A stretch of DNA of 64,000 nucleotides from NCBI GenBank assembly GCA_003169975.1, contig PNAA01000034.1:1-64000 (forward strand). The letters are read 5' to 3'. Positions within the stretch are counted from its first letter, which is position 1. Each line of letters opens with the position of its first letter. Position numbers and translations under genes: made by a program. This document shows, in pieces, positions 38,301 to 45,474 of this stretch. The notes beneath the pieces were generated by a model. That model made no database searches. It was not told the DNA's origin and saw nothing but the letters and a program-made list of their open reading frames with translations. Origin of the DNA: Spartobacteria bacterium (GTDB lineage Bacteria > Verrucomicrobiota > Verrucomicrobiia > Chthoniobacterales > UBA10450).

Positions 38301-40018
38301 AAACGCTCGGCGTGCAACATGTGCTCGATTCGCGACGGGGCGATTTCGCCGAGGCCGTCCTCGAGCTGACCGGGCGCAAAGGCGTCGACGTGGTCCTGAA
38401 CGCGCTCGCCGGCGAGGCCATCCCGATGGGACTTTCCTGTCTCGCGGAGTTCGGCCGGTTTATCGAGATCGGCAAACGCGACATTTACCAGAACACGCGC
38501 ATCCCGCTCCGGCCGCTCCGGAACAACGCTTCCTTCCACGTCGTGGCGATGGACGCGGTGTTTCACGGCGACGAAGAGCTGACCCGCAAGATGCTCGCAG
38601 AAATTTGTAAGCTGGTCGATAAAGCTGCGCTTCGGCCGCTGCCGTATCGCGCATTCCCCGCCGGCCGGATCGATTCCGCGTTTCGCCTCATGGCCGGTGG
38701 CAAACACATCGGCAAAGTGGTCGTGGCTTTCCCGACGCCGTTCGTCCCGCGACGCGGTGAACTGCCCGCGCCCGGGTTCGAGGTGAAACCGGATGCGAGT
38801 TACCTGATCACCGGCGCGTTTGGCGGCTACGGCAAGGTGCTGGCGCGGTGGCTGGTGGACTGCGGGGCGCGGCATCTCGTCCTAACGAGTCGGAGCGGCG
38901 CGGCCAATCCGGAGGCGGCCAAATTTGTTGAGGAACTAGAGGATCGCGGCGTGGAAGTGCGCGTCGTGCCGGCGGACGTCGGTTTGCCTAACGACGTGCA
39001 AAATCTTTTCGCGGAGATCGAAGCGAGCGGCCATCCGCTGCGCGGCGTTTTCCATCTCGCGATGGTGATCGACGACGCGCCGCTCGCGGCGCTCACGCCT
39101 GAGCGGATGCGCGCGGTCTTTACGCCAAAGGCGCACGGCGCCTGGCTGCTGCACGCAGCGACCCGCGCAATGAAGCTCGACGCATTCGTGATGTTCTCTT
39201 CCGTCTCGAGCATTTTCGGCAATCCGGCGCAGGGAAATTACAGCGCGGCCAACGCCTTCCTCGATTCACTGGCGCATCATCGCCAGGCGCTCGGTTTGCC
39301 GGCGCTGACCGTGAACTGGGGCGTGCTCGGCGGCGAAGGTTACGTGGCGCGGAACGAACGCGTCGCGGAATTTCTCGCGCGCCAGGGAACGATGGGCATC
39401 ACGCCGGGCGAAGCGATGTCGCTGCTCGAGTCTTTCCTCGTTGCGGGCAACGCCCAGGCGATTGCGATCCGCGTCGATTGGGGCAAGTGGCGCCAATTCT
39501 TTCGAGGCATGCAAGAGAACCCGCTCCTCGAGCGGATCTTTGCCGCGATCGAGAACGAGGAAGCGACCGGCGCGACGAGCGATTGGCGCAGTCGGATCGA
39601 AGCGGCGACCCCGGCCGAAAAACAGGCGGTAATTTCACAGGCGGTGCGCGAAGCGGTCGGCTCGGTGCTGCGGGTGAAGCCCGACAGCTTGCGTGATGAT
39701 CAGCCGCTGACGGATCTCGGATTGGATTCTTTGATGGGCGTCGAAATCGAAACCTCGCTCGAAGCGGCGGTCGGGATCGCCCTGCCGCCGACGAGCCTGA
39801 TGCGGGCGCGAACGATCGGCCAGATCGCGACGCTGATCGCCGGACATCTCGGTGGCGCGACCGCCGCCGCGGAGCCTGCGCCCACGCCAGCAGCGGCGCC
39901 GGCGGAAGCGGCCAGTGCCGTCGATCTCGACGCGATTTCCGATGAAGAGATCGAACGCCTGCTCGGCGACGGAAGCGCCGCCGAAGAGACCGAGGCGACT
40001 GAAGGCGCAACGCGTTGA
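32375..40018 (+). CDS. Highly reducing type I polyketide synthase
   Basis: 2547 aa with one full domain set. KS is at 4-430 (DTACSSA with Cys177, His312, His350). AT is at about 545-840 (GHSVGE Ser632; HPFH 733-736, the malonyl-type signature). DH is at about 905-1170 (His930, Asp1094; the motif Gly is Asn934). A C-methyltransferase is at about 1340-1590 (LEVGAGTGG) and a structural psi-KR at about 1595-1790. ER is at about 1800-2110 (HAGAGGVGM near 1941). KR is at about 2130-2330 (GAFGGYG, Ser2276, Tyr2289; IDD suggests B-type). ACP is at 2415-2490 (LGLDSL, Ser2452). An Ala/Pro-rich acidic tail ends in SDEEIERLL, docking-like. Domain order matches iterative reducing PKSs, so a methyl-branched, reduced acyl chain is expected. 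Confidence 0.93.
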   Translation: MQKERIAIIGVGCRFPGGVNATDALWKLLIEGREGVCEVPPDRWNVERYYDAEPGVAGKSIVRRGGFIDSIDQFDPQFFGISPREAPYIDPQHRLLLETAWEAIEDAGLVLDFERGTDLGVFVGISHNDYQGIQSNAFDHFGISPHTPTGSAHSIAANRISYCLNLRGPSVAMDTACSSALTAVHMACEHIWTGRGDAALAGGVTVMITPGGFIGFSQAGMLSPEGRCAAFDATASGFVRGEGAGMVLLKRLSQAIADGDPIRGVILGTSINQDGHTNGISLPSPEAQTRLVRDACADAGVAPEEIGFVEAHGTGTAVGDPIEAHALADALCVNRSEPLAIGSIKTNLGHLETAAGIAGLLKAMLVLQHGQIPPSLHFKTPSPHIDFVKLKLRVPTELESFPGGNGERLAGVNSFGFGGANAHVIMAEPPTHQPIKSSEFHAARPWPLMLSARSEKALQASAANLSTWVKEHADSNGSSPVLPDLTYTLGVRRNHHPHRLTLTAGNWAELTEELDAFANGEPGPKIRSTFTARREAAPQIGFIMSGQGPQWWGMGCELMKHEPVFREAMERCDAALRPWASFSLLEELGRSEETSRISRTEIGQPAIFAMQVALAALWKSWSVEPSAVVGHSVGEIAAACVAGIFSVEDAARVIALRARLMEECGRGEGTMLAVGLPEEEALALIARHDRTVTISAYNGPRSITLSGPRLSLEAMAAELEAQGAFARLVRVDHPFHHPLMRPAAEALENALADLKPQPGTVPFFSTVTGERQTGESCDAAYWGSGIREPVRFTSAVNALADFGVDVWLELSAHPALAHAAQESLSARGTKAPIVSSARREREFESILEAALDLHRAGVPLDFSAMTPSRNLLSLPAYAWEKNRWWNESSDAREGRLAPGGRGLLDVRLPRATPTWIARLDSRHMAFLKDHKVENHVIFPAAAFVEMALEAGVQLFEGRPFAVEDFEIRKPLILPDPPSGVQLEIAYSPNERTFTIQSRFDQSVSWSLHVVGSLRSERTESTFAATKWEANPGTQAVEVEGFYRHMSDLGLRYGEEFQPIRELAAGAGHSAGRVSLSETIAPRAKEFALHPVLFDGALQVFSAGAATVEGRQARMKLPVRFGRILFLSSPGAITRVSAKVQEFADDFIEGDIALYDEAGKPCVLVDGFRAISLAGAGRATAPGGTRDVTYHVSWERAPNDSAKPLLPPLPLGQLRAAAQDALDRVIATRGSSELEGALAAADDLAAAQLARGLREMGVMPKTTFDADTLRVATPMHPAFERLTAGLVRHGLLRKTKSGWQPTARFTKAADAAGKTLRNYIQSHPGHLPEALLCDGNCAELGAILRGEKDAVQVLFAGIGAELLDHFYGDGLFTSHWLAAIAAAVSSAARALPEGRGLRILEVGAGTGGLASQILPLLERGLHSYIFSDVSAAFFSGAGQKLAAFPEVEFKIFDLDKTGTEQELEAGSFDFIIGTNVIHAVRDVRAALSNLHGLLAPGGSLVFMDTATPQLWIETVFGLTSGWWRFTDRELRPEQPLLERAQWETVLRDSGFSETTSLPGLIGPTGGEGQIGLLARKASAETSTAGEPEAGTLEEKSWLVFADASGLSDTVVRRLCAAGARCRVARVGDDYEFDGTDAFTLRPGTFEDWQKLVAECAETLPERIGYFWNLDEKIGESQSLDALLHFTNALEAVRPGAKLRLDLVTRNAQAAGSELRPTAVAQAPAIGLMRVILNEHSNLAWRSIDLSAETSAADAESLWTELQSKAGEREIALRGEARYVRRLDRGRPAREQWLDPDLPLRLESRERGHLDTLRFAPFDLPACEPGQVLIEVKAAGMNFRDVLKALALYPGDAPDARIFGDEVGGIVRAVGADVTHFAPGDRVFGLAVFGIATHTIARAGDVQRIPGDLTFEEAATLPVVFMTSWHALHNVARIRAGERILVHAGAGGVGMAAIQIALHLGAEVIATAGSPSKRALLKTLGVQHVLDSRRGDFAEAVLELTGRKGVDVVLNALAGEAIPMGLSCLAEFGRFIEIGKRDIYQNTRIPLRPLRNNASFHVVAMDAVFHGDEELTRKMLAEICKLVDKAALRPLPYRAFPAGRIDSAFRLMAGGKHIGKVVVAFPTPFVPRRGELPAPGFEVKPDASYLITGAFGGYGKVLARWLVDCGARHLVLTSRSGAANPEAAKFVEELEDRGVEVRVVPADVGLPNDVQNLFAEIEASGHPLRGVFHLAMVIDDAPLAALTPERMRAVFTPKAHGAWLLHAATRAMKLDAFVMFSSVSSIFGNPAQGNYSAANAFLDSLAHHRQALGLPALTVNWGVLGGEGYVARNERVAEFLARQGTMGITPGEAMSLLESFLVAGNAQAIAIRVDWGKWRQFFRGMQENPLLERIFAAIENEEATGATSDWRSRIEAATPAEKQAVISQAVREAVGSVLRVKPDSLRDDQPLTDLGLDSLMGVEIETSLEAAVGIALPPTSLMRARTIGQIATLIAGHLGGATAAAEPAPTPAAAPAEAASAVDLDAISDEEIERLLGDGSAAEETEATEGATR

Positions 40019-41379
40019 GCGCGCCGGTCCGCGAAATCGCGATGCCAGTCGACCGACGCGCCCGGCTCAAACAATGGCTCGAGAGCGGCGAAGCCCAGCT
40101 CCAGCCGCTGACTTTTCCGCAGCGCGAGCTTTGGGAAACCTCGCCGGTGCCGGTGGAGGACGCGGCCAATCATATCTGCTGCCTGATCGAAGTGCGCGGT
40201 CTGCTCACGGAACGCGATTGCCGGGCGGCGATCCAGCGGGTGGTCGATCGCCAGGAAGTTTTGCGGCTTTCTTTTCTTCCCGGCAAAGAGCGCCCGCTGC
40301 AGATGATTCGCAAACAAGGGGAGGCGAGTTGTGTTTTTCGCGAGGTGGCGCCGGGCGCGGGCGGCCCGGAAGCGATCGAGGAAATGGCGGCGGAAATTTT
40401 CCGCAAACCGTTCGATTTGGTGCAGGGGCCGCTCTACCGAGTGGTCGATCTGCGGCGCGCGCCTAACGACCACGTGCTCGTCTTCGCGGTCCATCACACC
40501 ATCGCCGACGGCTGGAGCCTGGGCGTTTTCGTGCAGGAACTTTTCGCCGCTTACATCTACGGCATGATGGGCTCGGGCGAGGCTTTGCCGCCGATGCCGC
40601 TCCCTTACACGGCGTGGGGCGCGGCGGAGCGCGCGTTCTGGCAGCCGGCAGTGTTGGCGGAGCGGATCGGTTTTTGGAAAACGAGGCTGGCTGGTTCGCA
40701 GCCGATCTGGAACGCGCCGATCACGCGTGGTGCCCCCAAGCGCTGGGTCTCGCAAATCCCCGCGGCCGTGGCGAACGAGACGCAGGAAATGGCCCGGCGC
40801 AGCGGCATCACTCTTTTCAGCGCGTGGCTCGGGGCGTTCCGGATCGCGTTCGCGGAATGGAACGGGCACGACGATCTCGTGGTTGGTACGCCGGTGGCGA
40901 ATCGCATCCGGCAAGGCGCGCGCGAAACGATGGGATATTTCTCTAATATCGTGCCGTTGCGCGACCGGGTCGATCGGACGCAGACCGTGGCCGATCATTT
41001 GCGCGCGGGTCACCAGGTGACGATGGATTCGTTTGCCAATGCCATGCCTTTCGCTGAGCTCGCACCCGCGCTCGGGGAACGCCCGGCGGCGGGACATAAT
41101 CCGCTTTTCGACGTGCGCTTTGCCTTGCAGAACCATCCCATCCCGGACGTCTCGCTCCCCAATCTCTCGGCCCGGCTGAGCATGCGCTCGACCGGCACCG
41201 CGCGCTTCCAGCTCGCCTGCGAAATTACCGAGGACCGCGAGGGACCGGAGGTCGCATGGCTTTTCCGGAAGAATTTATTTTCCCAAGGTGACATCGAAAA
41301 GCTCGATGGCATATTTCAACGCGTCCTGGCGGGCGTCTGCCAGGGGCCGGAACGTCGTATTTCCGAACTCCTGAACTGA
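40015..41379 (+). CDS. Stand-alone NRPS-type condensation domain protein
   Basis: About 454 aa from a TTG overlapping the PKS stop (TTGA); an ATG at 40042 is the alternative start. The active-site motif HHxxxDG reads HHTIADG (His160-His161). Other C-domain landmarks are QRELWETSP near the start and DDLVVGTPVANR with GYFSNIVPLR in the second half. No adenylation or carrier domain is attached. Stand-alone C domains move an acyl chain from a carrier protein to an amine or alcohol. Coupling to the PKS suggests it releases the polyketide chain by forming an amide or ester. Confidence 0.85.
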   Translation: MSAPVREIAMPVDRRARLKQWLESGEAQLQPLTFPQRELWETSPVPVEDAANHICCLIEVRGLLTERDCRAAIQRVVDRQEVLRLSFLPGKERPLQMIRKQGEASCVFREVAPGAGGPEAIEEMAAEIFRKPFDLVQGPLYRVVDLRRAPNDHVLVFAVHHTIADGWSLGVFVQELFAAYIYGMMGSGEALPPMPLPYTAWGAAERAFWQPAVLAERIGFWKTRLAGSQPIWNAPITRGAPKRWVSQIPAAVANETQEMARRSGITLFSAWLGAFRIAFAEWNGHDDLVVGTPVANRIRQGARETMGYFSNIVPLRDRVDRTQTVADHLRAGHQVTMDSFANAMPFAELAPALGERPAAGHNPLFDVRFALQNHPIPDVSLPNLSARLSMRSTGTARFQLACEITEDREGPEVAWLFRKNLFSQGDIEKLDGIFQRVLAGVCQGPERRISELLN

Positions 41380-41382
41380 TCC

Positions 41383-42372
41383 ATGAACGCCGACATTGCC
41401 GAAAACTTCAGCGAACTGCATGAACCTCATTGGGTCGTGCGAGGCGCGTTTCAGATGCTCGTTTTCGCGTTGGTTGCCACAGAAGCGCTTCTCGCGTTCA
41501 CGGTGCATCGCGGATGGATTTGGGTGGCGGTGCTACTCGTGCTCGTCGCCAGTCATCTCATGCACGGCACCCTCATCGGGCTGCATGAGGCGGCCCACGG
41601 ATTGTTGAGAAAGAATCGCCGCTTCAATGAATTCGACGGGATCGTGATCGGCACGCTCAGCCTGATGAGCTTCAGCCTCTATCGCGTCATCCACCAGACG
41701 CATCACGCGTATCTCGCTTCGGAACGTGACTACGAATTTTGGCCGCTTTCCCAGCCGAGCACGGCGCGGTGGAAACGATGTCTGGCCGCATTTGCCGAAT
41801 TGAATCTCGGTTTGTTTTACGGCCCGTTCCTTTTTCTGCGCGCTTTCTTTGGCCCGGCTTCGCCCGTCCGCAGCAAACGCATGCGCCGGCGCGTCTGGGC
41901 GGAATTGGTCTTGCTCGTCGCGGCCTGGGCGCTGGTGATCGCGGCGGTCGCGTTTTTCGGTTTGTGGAAATATTTCCTCTGGATGTATCTCGGGCCGGCG
42001 GTCCTCGCGGCCAATCTCCAAAGCTGGCGCAAGTACATCGAGCACGTCGGGATGACGGGCAACACGGTCAACGGCTCGACTCGAAGCATTGTCGCGAATA
42101 CTTGGGTAGGAAAGCTCGTTTCCTTCACCCTGCTGCACGAGCCCTTTCACGGCGTGCATCATCAGAAAGCTGGTCTCCCGCATGCCGAGCTGCCTTTGCA
42201 CGCGGACAAATTGCAGCCGAAAAATCCTGGCGAACTCCCACCATTTCCCAGCTATCGTTACGCTTTTATTGACCTGATACAGAAGTTGTCGGATCCGCGC
42301 GTGGGACCGCAATGGCAGACGGTCGAGGCGATGGGCTGGCAGCGCGATTCCCTGAGGGACGTCGCTGCTTAG
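41383..42372 (+). CDS. Fatty acid desaturase family protein
   Basis: 329 aa, starting 3 bp after the condensation gene. Membrane-bound di-iron His boxes are present in order: HEAAH (68-72), HQTHH (104-108) and HGVHH (256-260). Four membrane segments lie between them. Such enzymes insert double bonds in, or hydroxylate, acyl chains. Its place in the PKS operon suggests it acts on the polyketide or a related lipid chain. Confidence 0.85.
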   Translation: MNADIAENFSELHEPHWVVRGAFQMLVFALVATEALLAFTVHRGWIWVAVLLVLVASHLMHGTLIGLHEAAHGLLRKNRRFNEFDGIVIGTLSLMSFSLYRVIHQTHHAYLASERDYEFWPLSQPSTARWKRCLAAFAELNLGLFYGPFLFLRAFFGPASPVRSKRMRRRVWAELVLLVAAWALVIAAVAFFGLWKYFLWMYLGPAVLAANLQSWRKYIEHVGMTGNTVNGSTRSIVANTWVGKLVSFTLLHEPFHGVHHQKAGLPHAELPLHADKLQPKNPGELPPFPSYRYAFIDLIQKLSDPRVGPQWQTVEAMGWQRDSLRDVAA

Positions 42373-42500
42373 AAATCGCGGGGTGGTCGGAGCGCGGAGA
42401 AAGCTGCGCGCAGAGGGCCACGTTCGCCTCTGGGCACGAATCCTCAAAGACTCCGCTCGCTCGCGCGCCCAGTTTCTTGGTCCGGCCTTATAGTAAAACG

Positions 42501-43209
42501 GTGACTTCGACATCTGTCAGCGCTCCGCCTCTGCTCGAGGCGAAAGGTCTCACCCGGGAATTCGACGACGGCCAGGTCCAAGCCCTGCGCGGCGTCGATT
42601 TTTCCATTCACGACGGCGAGTTCATCGCGATCACGGGCCCGAGCGAGTGCGGAAAATCGACGCTGCTCCAGTTGCTCGGCTCGCTCGATCGGCCCACTTC
42701 CGGCACGCTCCTCTATCGCGGTCAATCACTCCCCGATCATCCCAACCCCGCCGCCTACCGCGCCTGCGAGATCGGCTTCATCTTCCAGGCCTTTCATCTT
42801 TTGCCGACCTTCACCGCGTCCGAGAACGTGCAGGTCCCGATGTTCGAAACCGATCGCTCGCTCGCGGAACGACGCGAATCGCGCGCGCGAACTGCTCAAG
42901 CTCGTCGGCCTCGAGCATCGGCTCGATCATTTCCCTTCCAAGCTCTCCGGCGGCGAACGCCAGCGGGTCGCGATCGCGCGCAGCCTGGCCAACGGTCCGT
43001 CGCTCCTCCTCGCTGACGAACCGACCGGCAACCTCGACAGCAAGAACGCGCACGTCGTCCTCCATCTTATCGTTAGGCTGCAACAGGAACAGGGTCGCGC
43101 CATTGTCATGGTGACGCATGATCCATCCATCGCCGAGCGGGCCCGTCGCACGCTGCACATGATGGATGGCCGGATCGTTTCAGATAAGAATCGCGCCACC
43201 ACCACATGA
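42501..43209 (+). pseudogene. LolD/MacB-type ABC transporter ATPase, frameshifted
   Basis: From GTG 42501 the protein reads LLEAKGLTREFDDGQVQALR with Walker A ITGPSECGKST and the Q-loop FIFQAFHLLP. At a (CG)5 tract, 42880-42889, the frame is lost. The rest continues in another frame with the signature LSGGERQRVAIARSL, Walker B LLLADEPTGNLD and MVTHD, and stops at TGA 43207-43209 overlapping the next ATG. One more CG unit would restore a 236-aa ATPase. All motifs are intact, so the break is recent, reversible or an assembly error. Confidence 0.8.
42880..42889. repeat. (CG)5 dinucleotide tract at the ABC ATPase frameshift
   Basis: The ten bases CGCGCGCGCG sit exactly where the ATPase leaves frame. 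A sixth CG unit would read RESRAREL and rejoin the downstream frame. This is the geometry of slipped-strand phase variation, and also of a simple homopolymer-type sequencing error. Confidence 0.6.
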
Positions 43210-44323
43210 CTTTTTTCACCGTCGTCATCCGCGGTCTCCTCCGCCGGCCCGTCCGCACCTGCCTGAAGCTGGCCGGAATTTCCATCGGCATCGCCGCCGT
43301 CGTGGCGCTGGTCGGAATGTCGCGCGGATTCGAGAAGGGCTGGCAGGTCGGGTTGAAAGCGCGCGGCACCGATCTCGTCATCAGCAGCCGCAGCGGCTCG
43401 CTCACGCCGAAACCGTTCGACGTCTCCGTGCGCGATCAGATCGCGAAGATACCGGGCATCGCCGCGACCTGTAATCTCCTCGTGGAAGTGACCAGCGTGG
43501 AAGACTCCGACCTGATGATTTTGTCGGCCCGCGAATGGGGCGGATTTTCGTGGAGCAATCTCAAGCTGTTGTCCGGCAGGATGCCGCGGGATGGCGAAGA
43601 ACAGGCCGCCGTTTTGGGTGTGACCGCGGCTGAAATTCTCAAGAAAAAAATCGGCGACCCGATCCAGATCGAAACGAGCGAACTCAAAGTGGTCGGGATC
43701 GTGAAGGGCGGCGCGCTGGTCGAAGATGGGTCCGTTATCATGTCGCTCTCGCTCCAGCAAAAAATCCTCGCCTCGCCCAGCCAGATCAACGCGATCGAGT
43801 CCGCGTCACACCCGGGACTAACGAGCAACAGATGAAGGCGCTCATCGAGCAGATCCAACAACGCGTTCCGCAGGTCCGGGCCGTGACCGTGGCGGATCAC
43901 TTGAGTAACAGCGAAGGGTTTCGCATGGTCCGCGCGATGAGCTGGGGCACGTCGCTCCTCGCCGTGCTCGTCGGCGTGCTCGGGGTCATGAACACGATGC
44001 TCATGACCATCTTCGAGCGAACCCATGAAATTTGCGTGCTCCTTGCGGTCGGTTGGACGCGCGGACGCATTATCCGAATGGTGCTTTACGAGTCCGCTCT
44101 GCTCGGCTTTTTCGGCGGGGTCATCGGCGTGACCCTGGGCGCGGTCGGAGTGCGGCTGCTCGGCGAAACTCCTGCGCTGCGCGGATTGTTGCAGCCGGAT
44201 CTTGGGCTGCCGCTCCTCGGACTTTCTGTGCTCATCGCGGTTGCGGTCGGCGTCCTGAGCGGACTTTATCCGGCCTGGCGCAGTTCGCGGTTGGCGCCCA
44301 GCCAGGCGTTGCAAGCGGGCTAA
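43206..44323 (+). pseudogene. FtsX/MacB-type ABC permease, split by a frameshift
   Basis: The first frame (43206-43835, 209 aa) begins MTFFTVVIRGLLRRPVRTCL with one membrane helix and a periplasmic MacB_PCD domain, and ends with TSNR. The second (43832-44323, 163 aa) begins MKALIEQIQQRVPQVRAVTV and has the three C-terminal FtsX helices (VLVGVLGVMNTMLM, then FERTHEICVLLAVG). Joining them needs one inserted base near 43798, giving INAIEVRVTPGTNEQQMKAL. The start overlaps the ATPase stop by ATGA. Such permeases pair with LolD-like ATPases to extract lipids or lipoproteins from the inner membrane. Confidence 0.78.
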
Positions 44324-44340
44324 CGAATCAATTTTACCTT

Positions 44341-45129
44341 ATGAAACAATTACTTCTCTTCGCCGCGGCGTTCACCGTTGCGGGATTGTCGGTCGTCTCT
44401 CTCCACGCCGCGGAACCCGCCGCACCACCCGCCACGTCGGCGAACGAACTGGCTGCCCGAATGGACATCGCCGGCCAGGGAAGCGCCTCGATCCGTACCC
44501 AGCTCGAAGTGCGAAACAAGGACGGCGGCAAACGCGTCCTGCAACTCCAGATCAAGCAGCGTCGCACGAAAACGGCGACCGATCTCGTCTACCTCGTCCT
44601 CTGGCCTAACGACCAAAAAGGCAAAGCCGTCATTCTGCATCAGGAAACCGGGAGCGCGCCGAGCGGCTCGATCATTGAGCCGCCCAGTACGGTCCGCGCC
44701 ATCAAAGCCTCGCAGATGAGCGAGGGTTTGTTCGACAGCGACCTCGCTTATCAGGACGCGGTGGAGAATTTCTTCGCCTGGAAAAAGCAGGCTCTCGTCG
44801 GCTCCGAAGTGATCAATCGCGTGAACTGCCAGATTCTGGAATCGAAACCTGACTCCGCCACCGATTCCATCTACGGCAAAGTGCGCAGTTGGATCGATCC
44901 CGCCCGCAGTGTTCCGTTGCGGATCGAAAAATACTCCGCCTCCGGCGAACCGGTGCGACGCATCGATACCGACAAAGTCGCGCGCGACGAAAAACACAAC
45001 CCGATTCCCGCGCGGCTCGTCGTGCACGGCCCGCGCAAGAGCACGGTGACGGAATTGAACGGCGCTCGCATCGACCAGGACGTAAAATTGACCGACGCCG
45101 ATTTCACCCCGGCGAACGTTTTGCACTAA
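44341..45129 (+). CDS. LolA-like outer membrane lipoprotein-sorting protein
   Basis: 262 aa with a signal peptide (MKQLLLFAAAFTVAGLSVVS, cleavage near LHA-AE). The rest matches the LolA-like family of long beta proteins that carry lipids or lipoproteins across the periplasm (TQLEVRNKDGGKRVLQLQIK, SWIDPARSVPLRIEKYSASG). It follows the ABC ATPase and permease, which gives an ATPase-permease-carrier export set next to the PKS operon. Exporting the PKS lipid product is an inference; a general lipoprotein role is possible. Confidence 0.75.
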   Translation: MKQLLLFAAAFTVAGLSVVSLHAAEPAAPPATSANELAARMDIAGQGSASIRTQLEVRNKDGGKRVLQLQIKQRRTKTATDLVYLVLWPNDQKGKAVILHQETGSAPSGSIIEPPSTVRAIKASQMSEGLFDSDLAYQDAVENFFAWKKQALVGSEVINRVNCQILESKPDSATDSIYGKVRSWIDPARSVPLRIEKYSASGEPVRRIDTDKVARDEKHNPIPARLVVHGPRKSTVTELNGARIDQDVKLTDADFTPANVLH

Positions 45130-45150
45130 CCGGCCCCGCGCGGACCGGGG

Positions 45151-45183
45151 TTGACTTTATACCCCATGGGGGTATATTCTCCT
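45151..45183 (+). promoter_or_regulatory. CsoR-type operator inside a sigma-70-like promoter
   Basis: The -35 TTGACT (45151-45156) and -10 TATATT (45173-45178) are 16 bp apart. Between and over them lies a perfect 8-3-8 palindrome TATACCCC-ATG-GGGGTATA (45158-45176), the G-tract operator type bound by apo-CsoR. Transcription should start at about 45184-45186, on or next to the GTG of csoR, so the message may be leaderless. Confidence 0.8.
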
Positions 45184-45474
45184 GTGGAAAAAACCAGCGC
45201 GGTCAAACTCAAATCCCGCGTCCGGCGCATTGCCGGGCAGATCGCCGGAATCCAGCGGATGATCGATGACGACCGCTATTGCGTGGATGTTTTGAACCAG
45301 ATCTCCGCGGTGCGCTCCGCCCTCGATGCGCTCGGGATCGAGCTCCTCACGCATCATCTCGAGTCTTGCGTGATCGGCCACGGCAGCGGCAGCGAGCACG
45401 CCAAGGCGAAACCGATGAAGCCCGCCGAGTTGCTGGCCGAATTGCAAACTGCCCTGGGAAGGTTCCTGCGATGA
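45184..45474 (+). CDS. csoR: Copper-sensing repressor CsoR
   Basis: 96 aa from the GTG at 45184. An upstream start would place the operator inside the gene. The Cu(I) ligands have the exact CsoR spacing, Cys33-x24-His58-x3-Cys62 ([17 protein letters not shown]). The helical DUF156 fold starts at [20 protein letters not shown]. Without copper it should bind the palindrome at 45158-45176 and repress its own operon; copper releases it. It overlaps the copA start by ATGA. Confidence 0.92.
   Translation: MEKTSAVKLKSRVRRIAGQIAGIQRMIDDDRYCVDVLNQISAVRSALDALGIELLTHHLESCVIGHGSGSEHAKAKPMKPAELLAELQTALGRFLR

Noticed and set aside
37904-38875. 323-aa frame opposite the ER domain of the PKS
   Set aside because: Mirror image of ER/KR coding sequence with no motifs.
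42880-42889. Programmed ribosomal frameshifting in the ABC ATPase
   Set aside because: The CG repeat is not a known slippery heptamer and no stimulatory structure or stop arrangement supports it; slippage mutation or sequence error is simpler.
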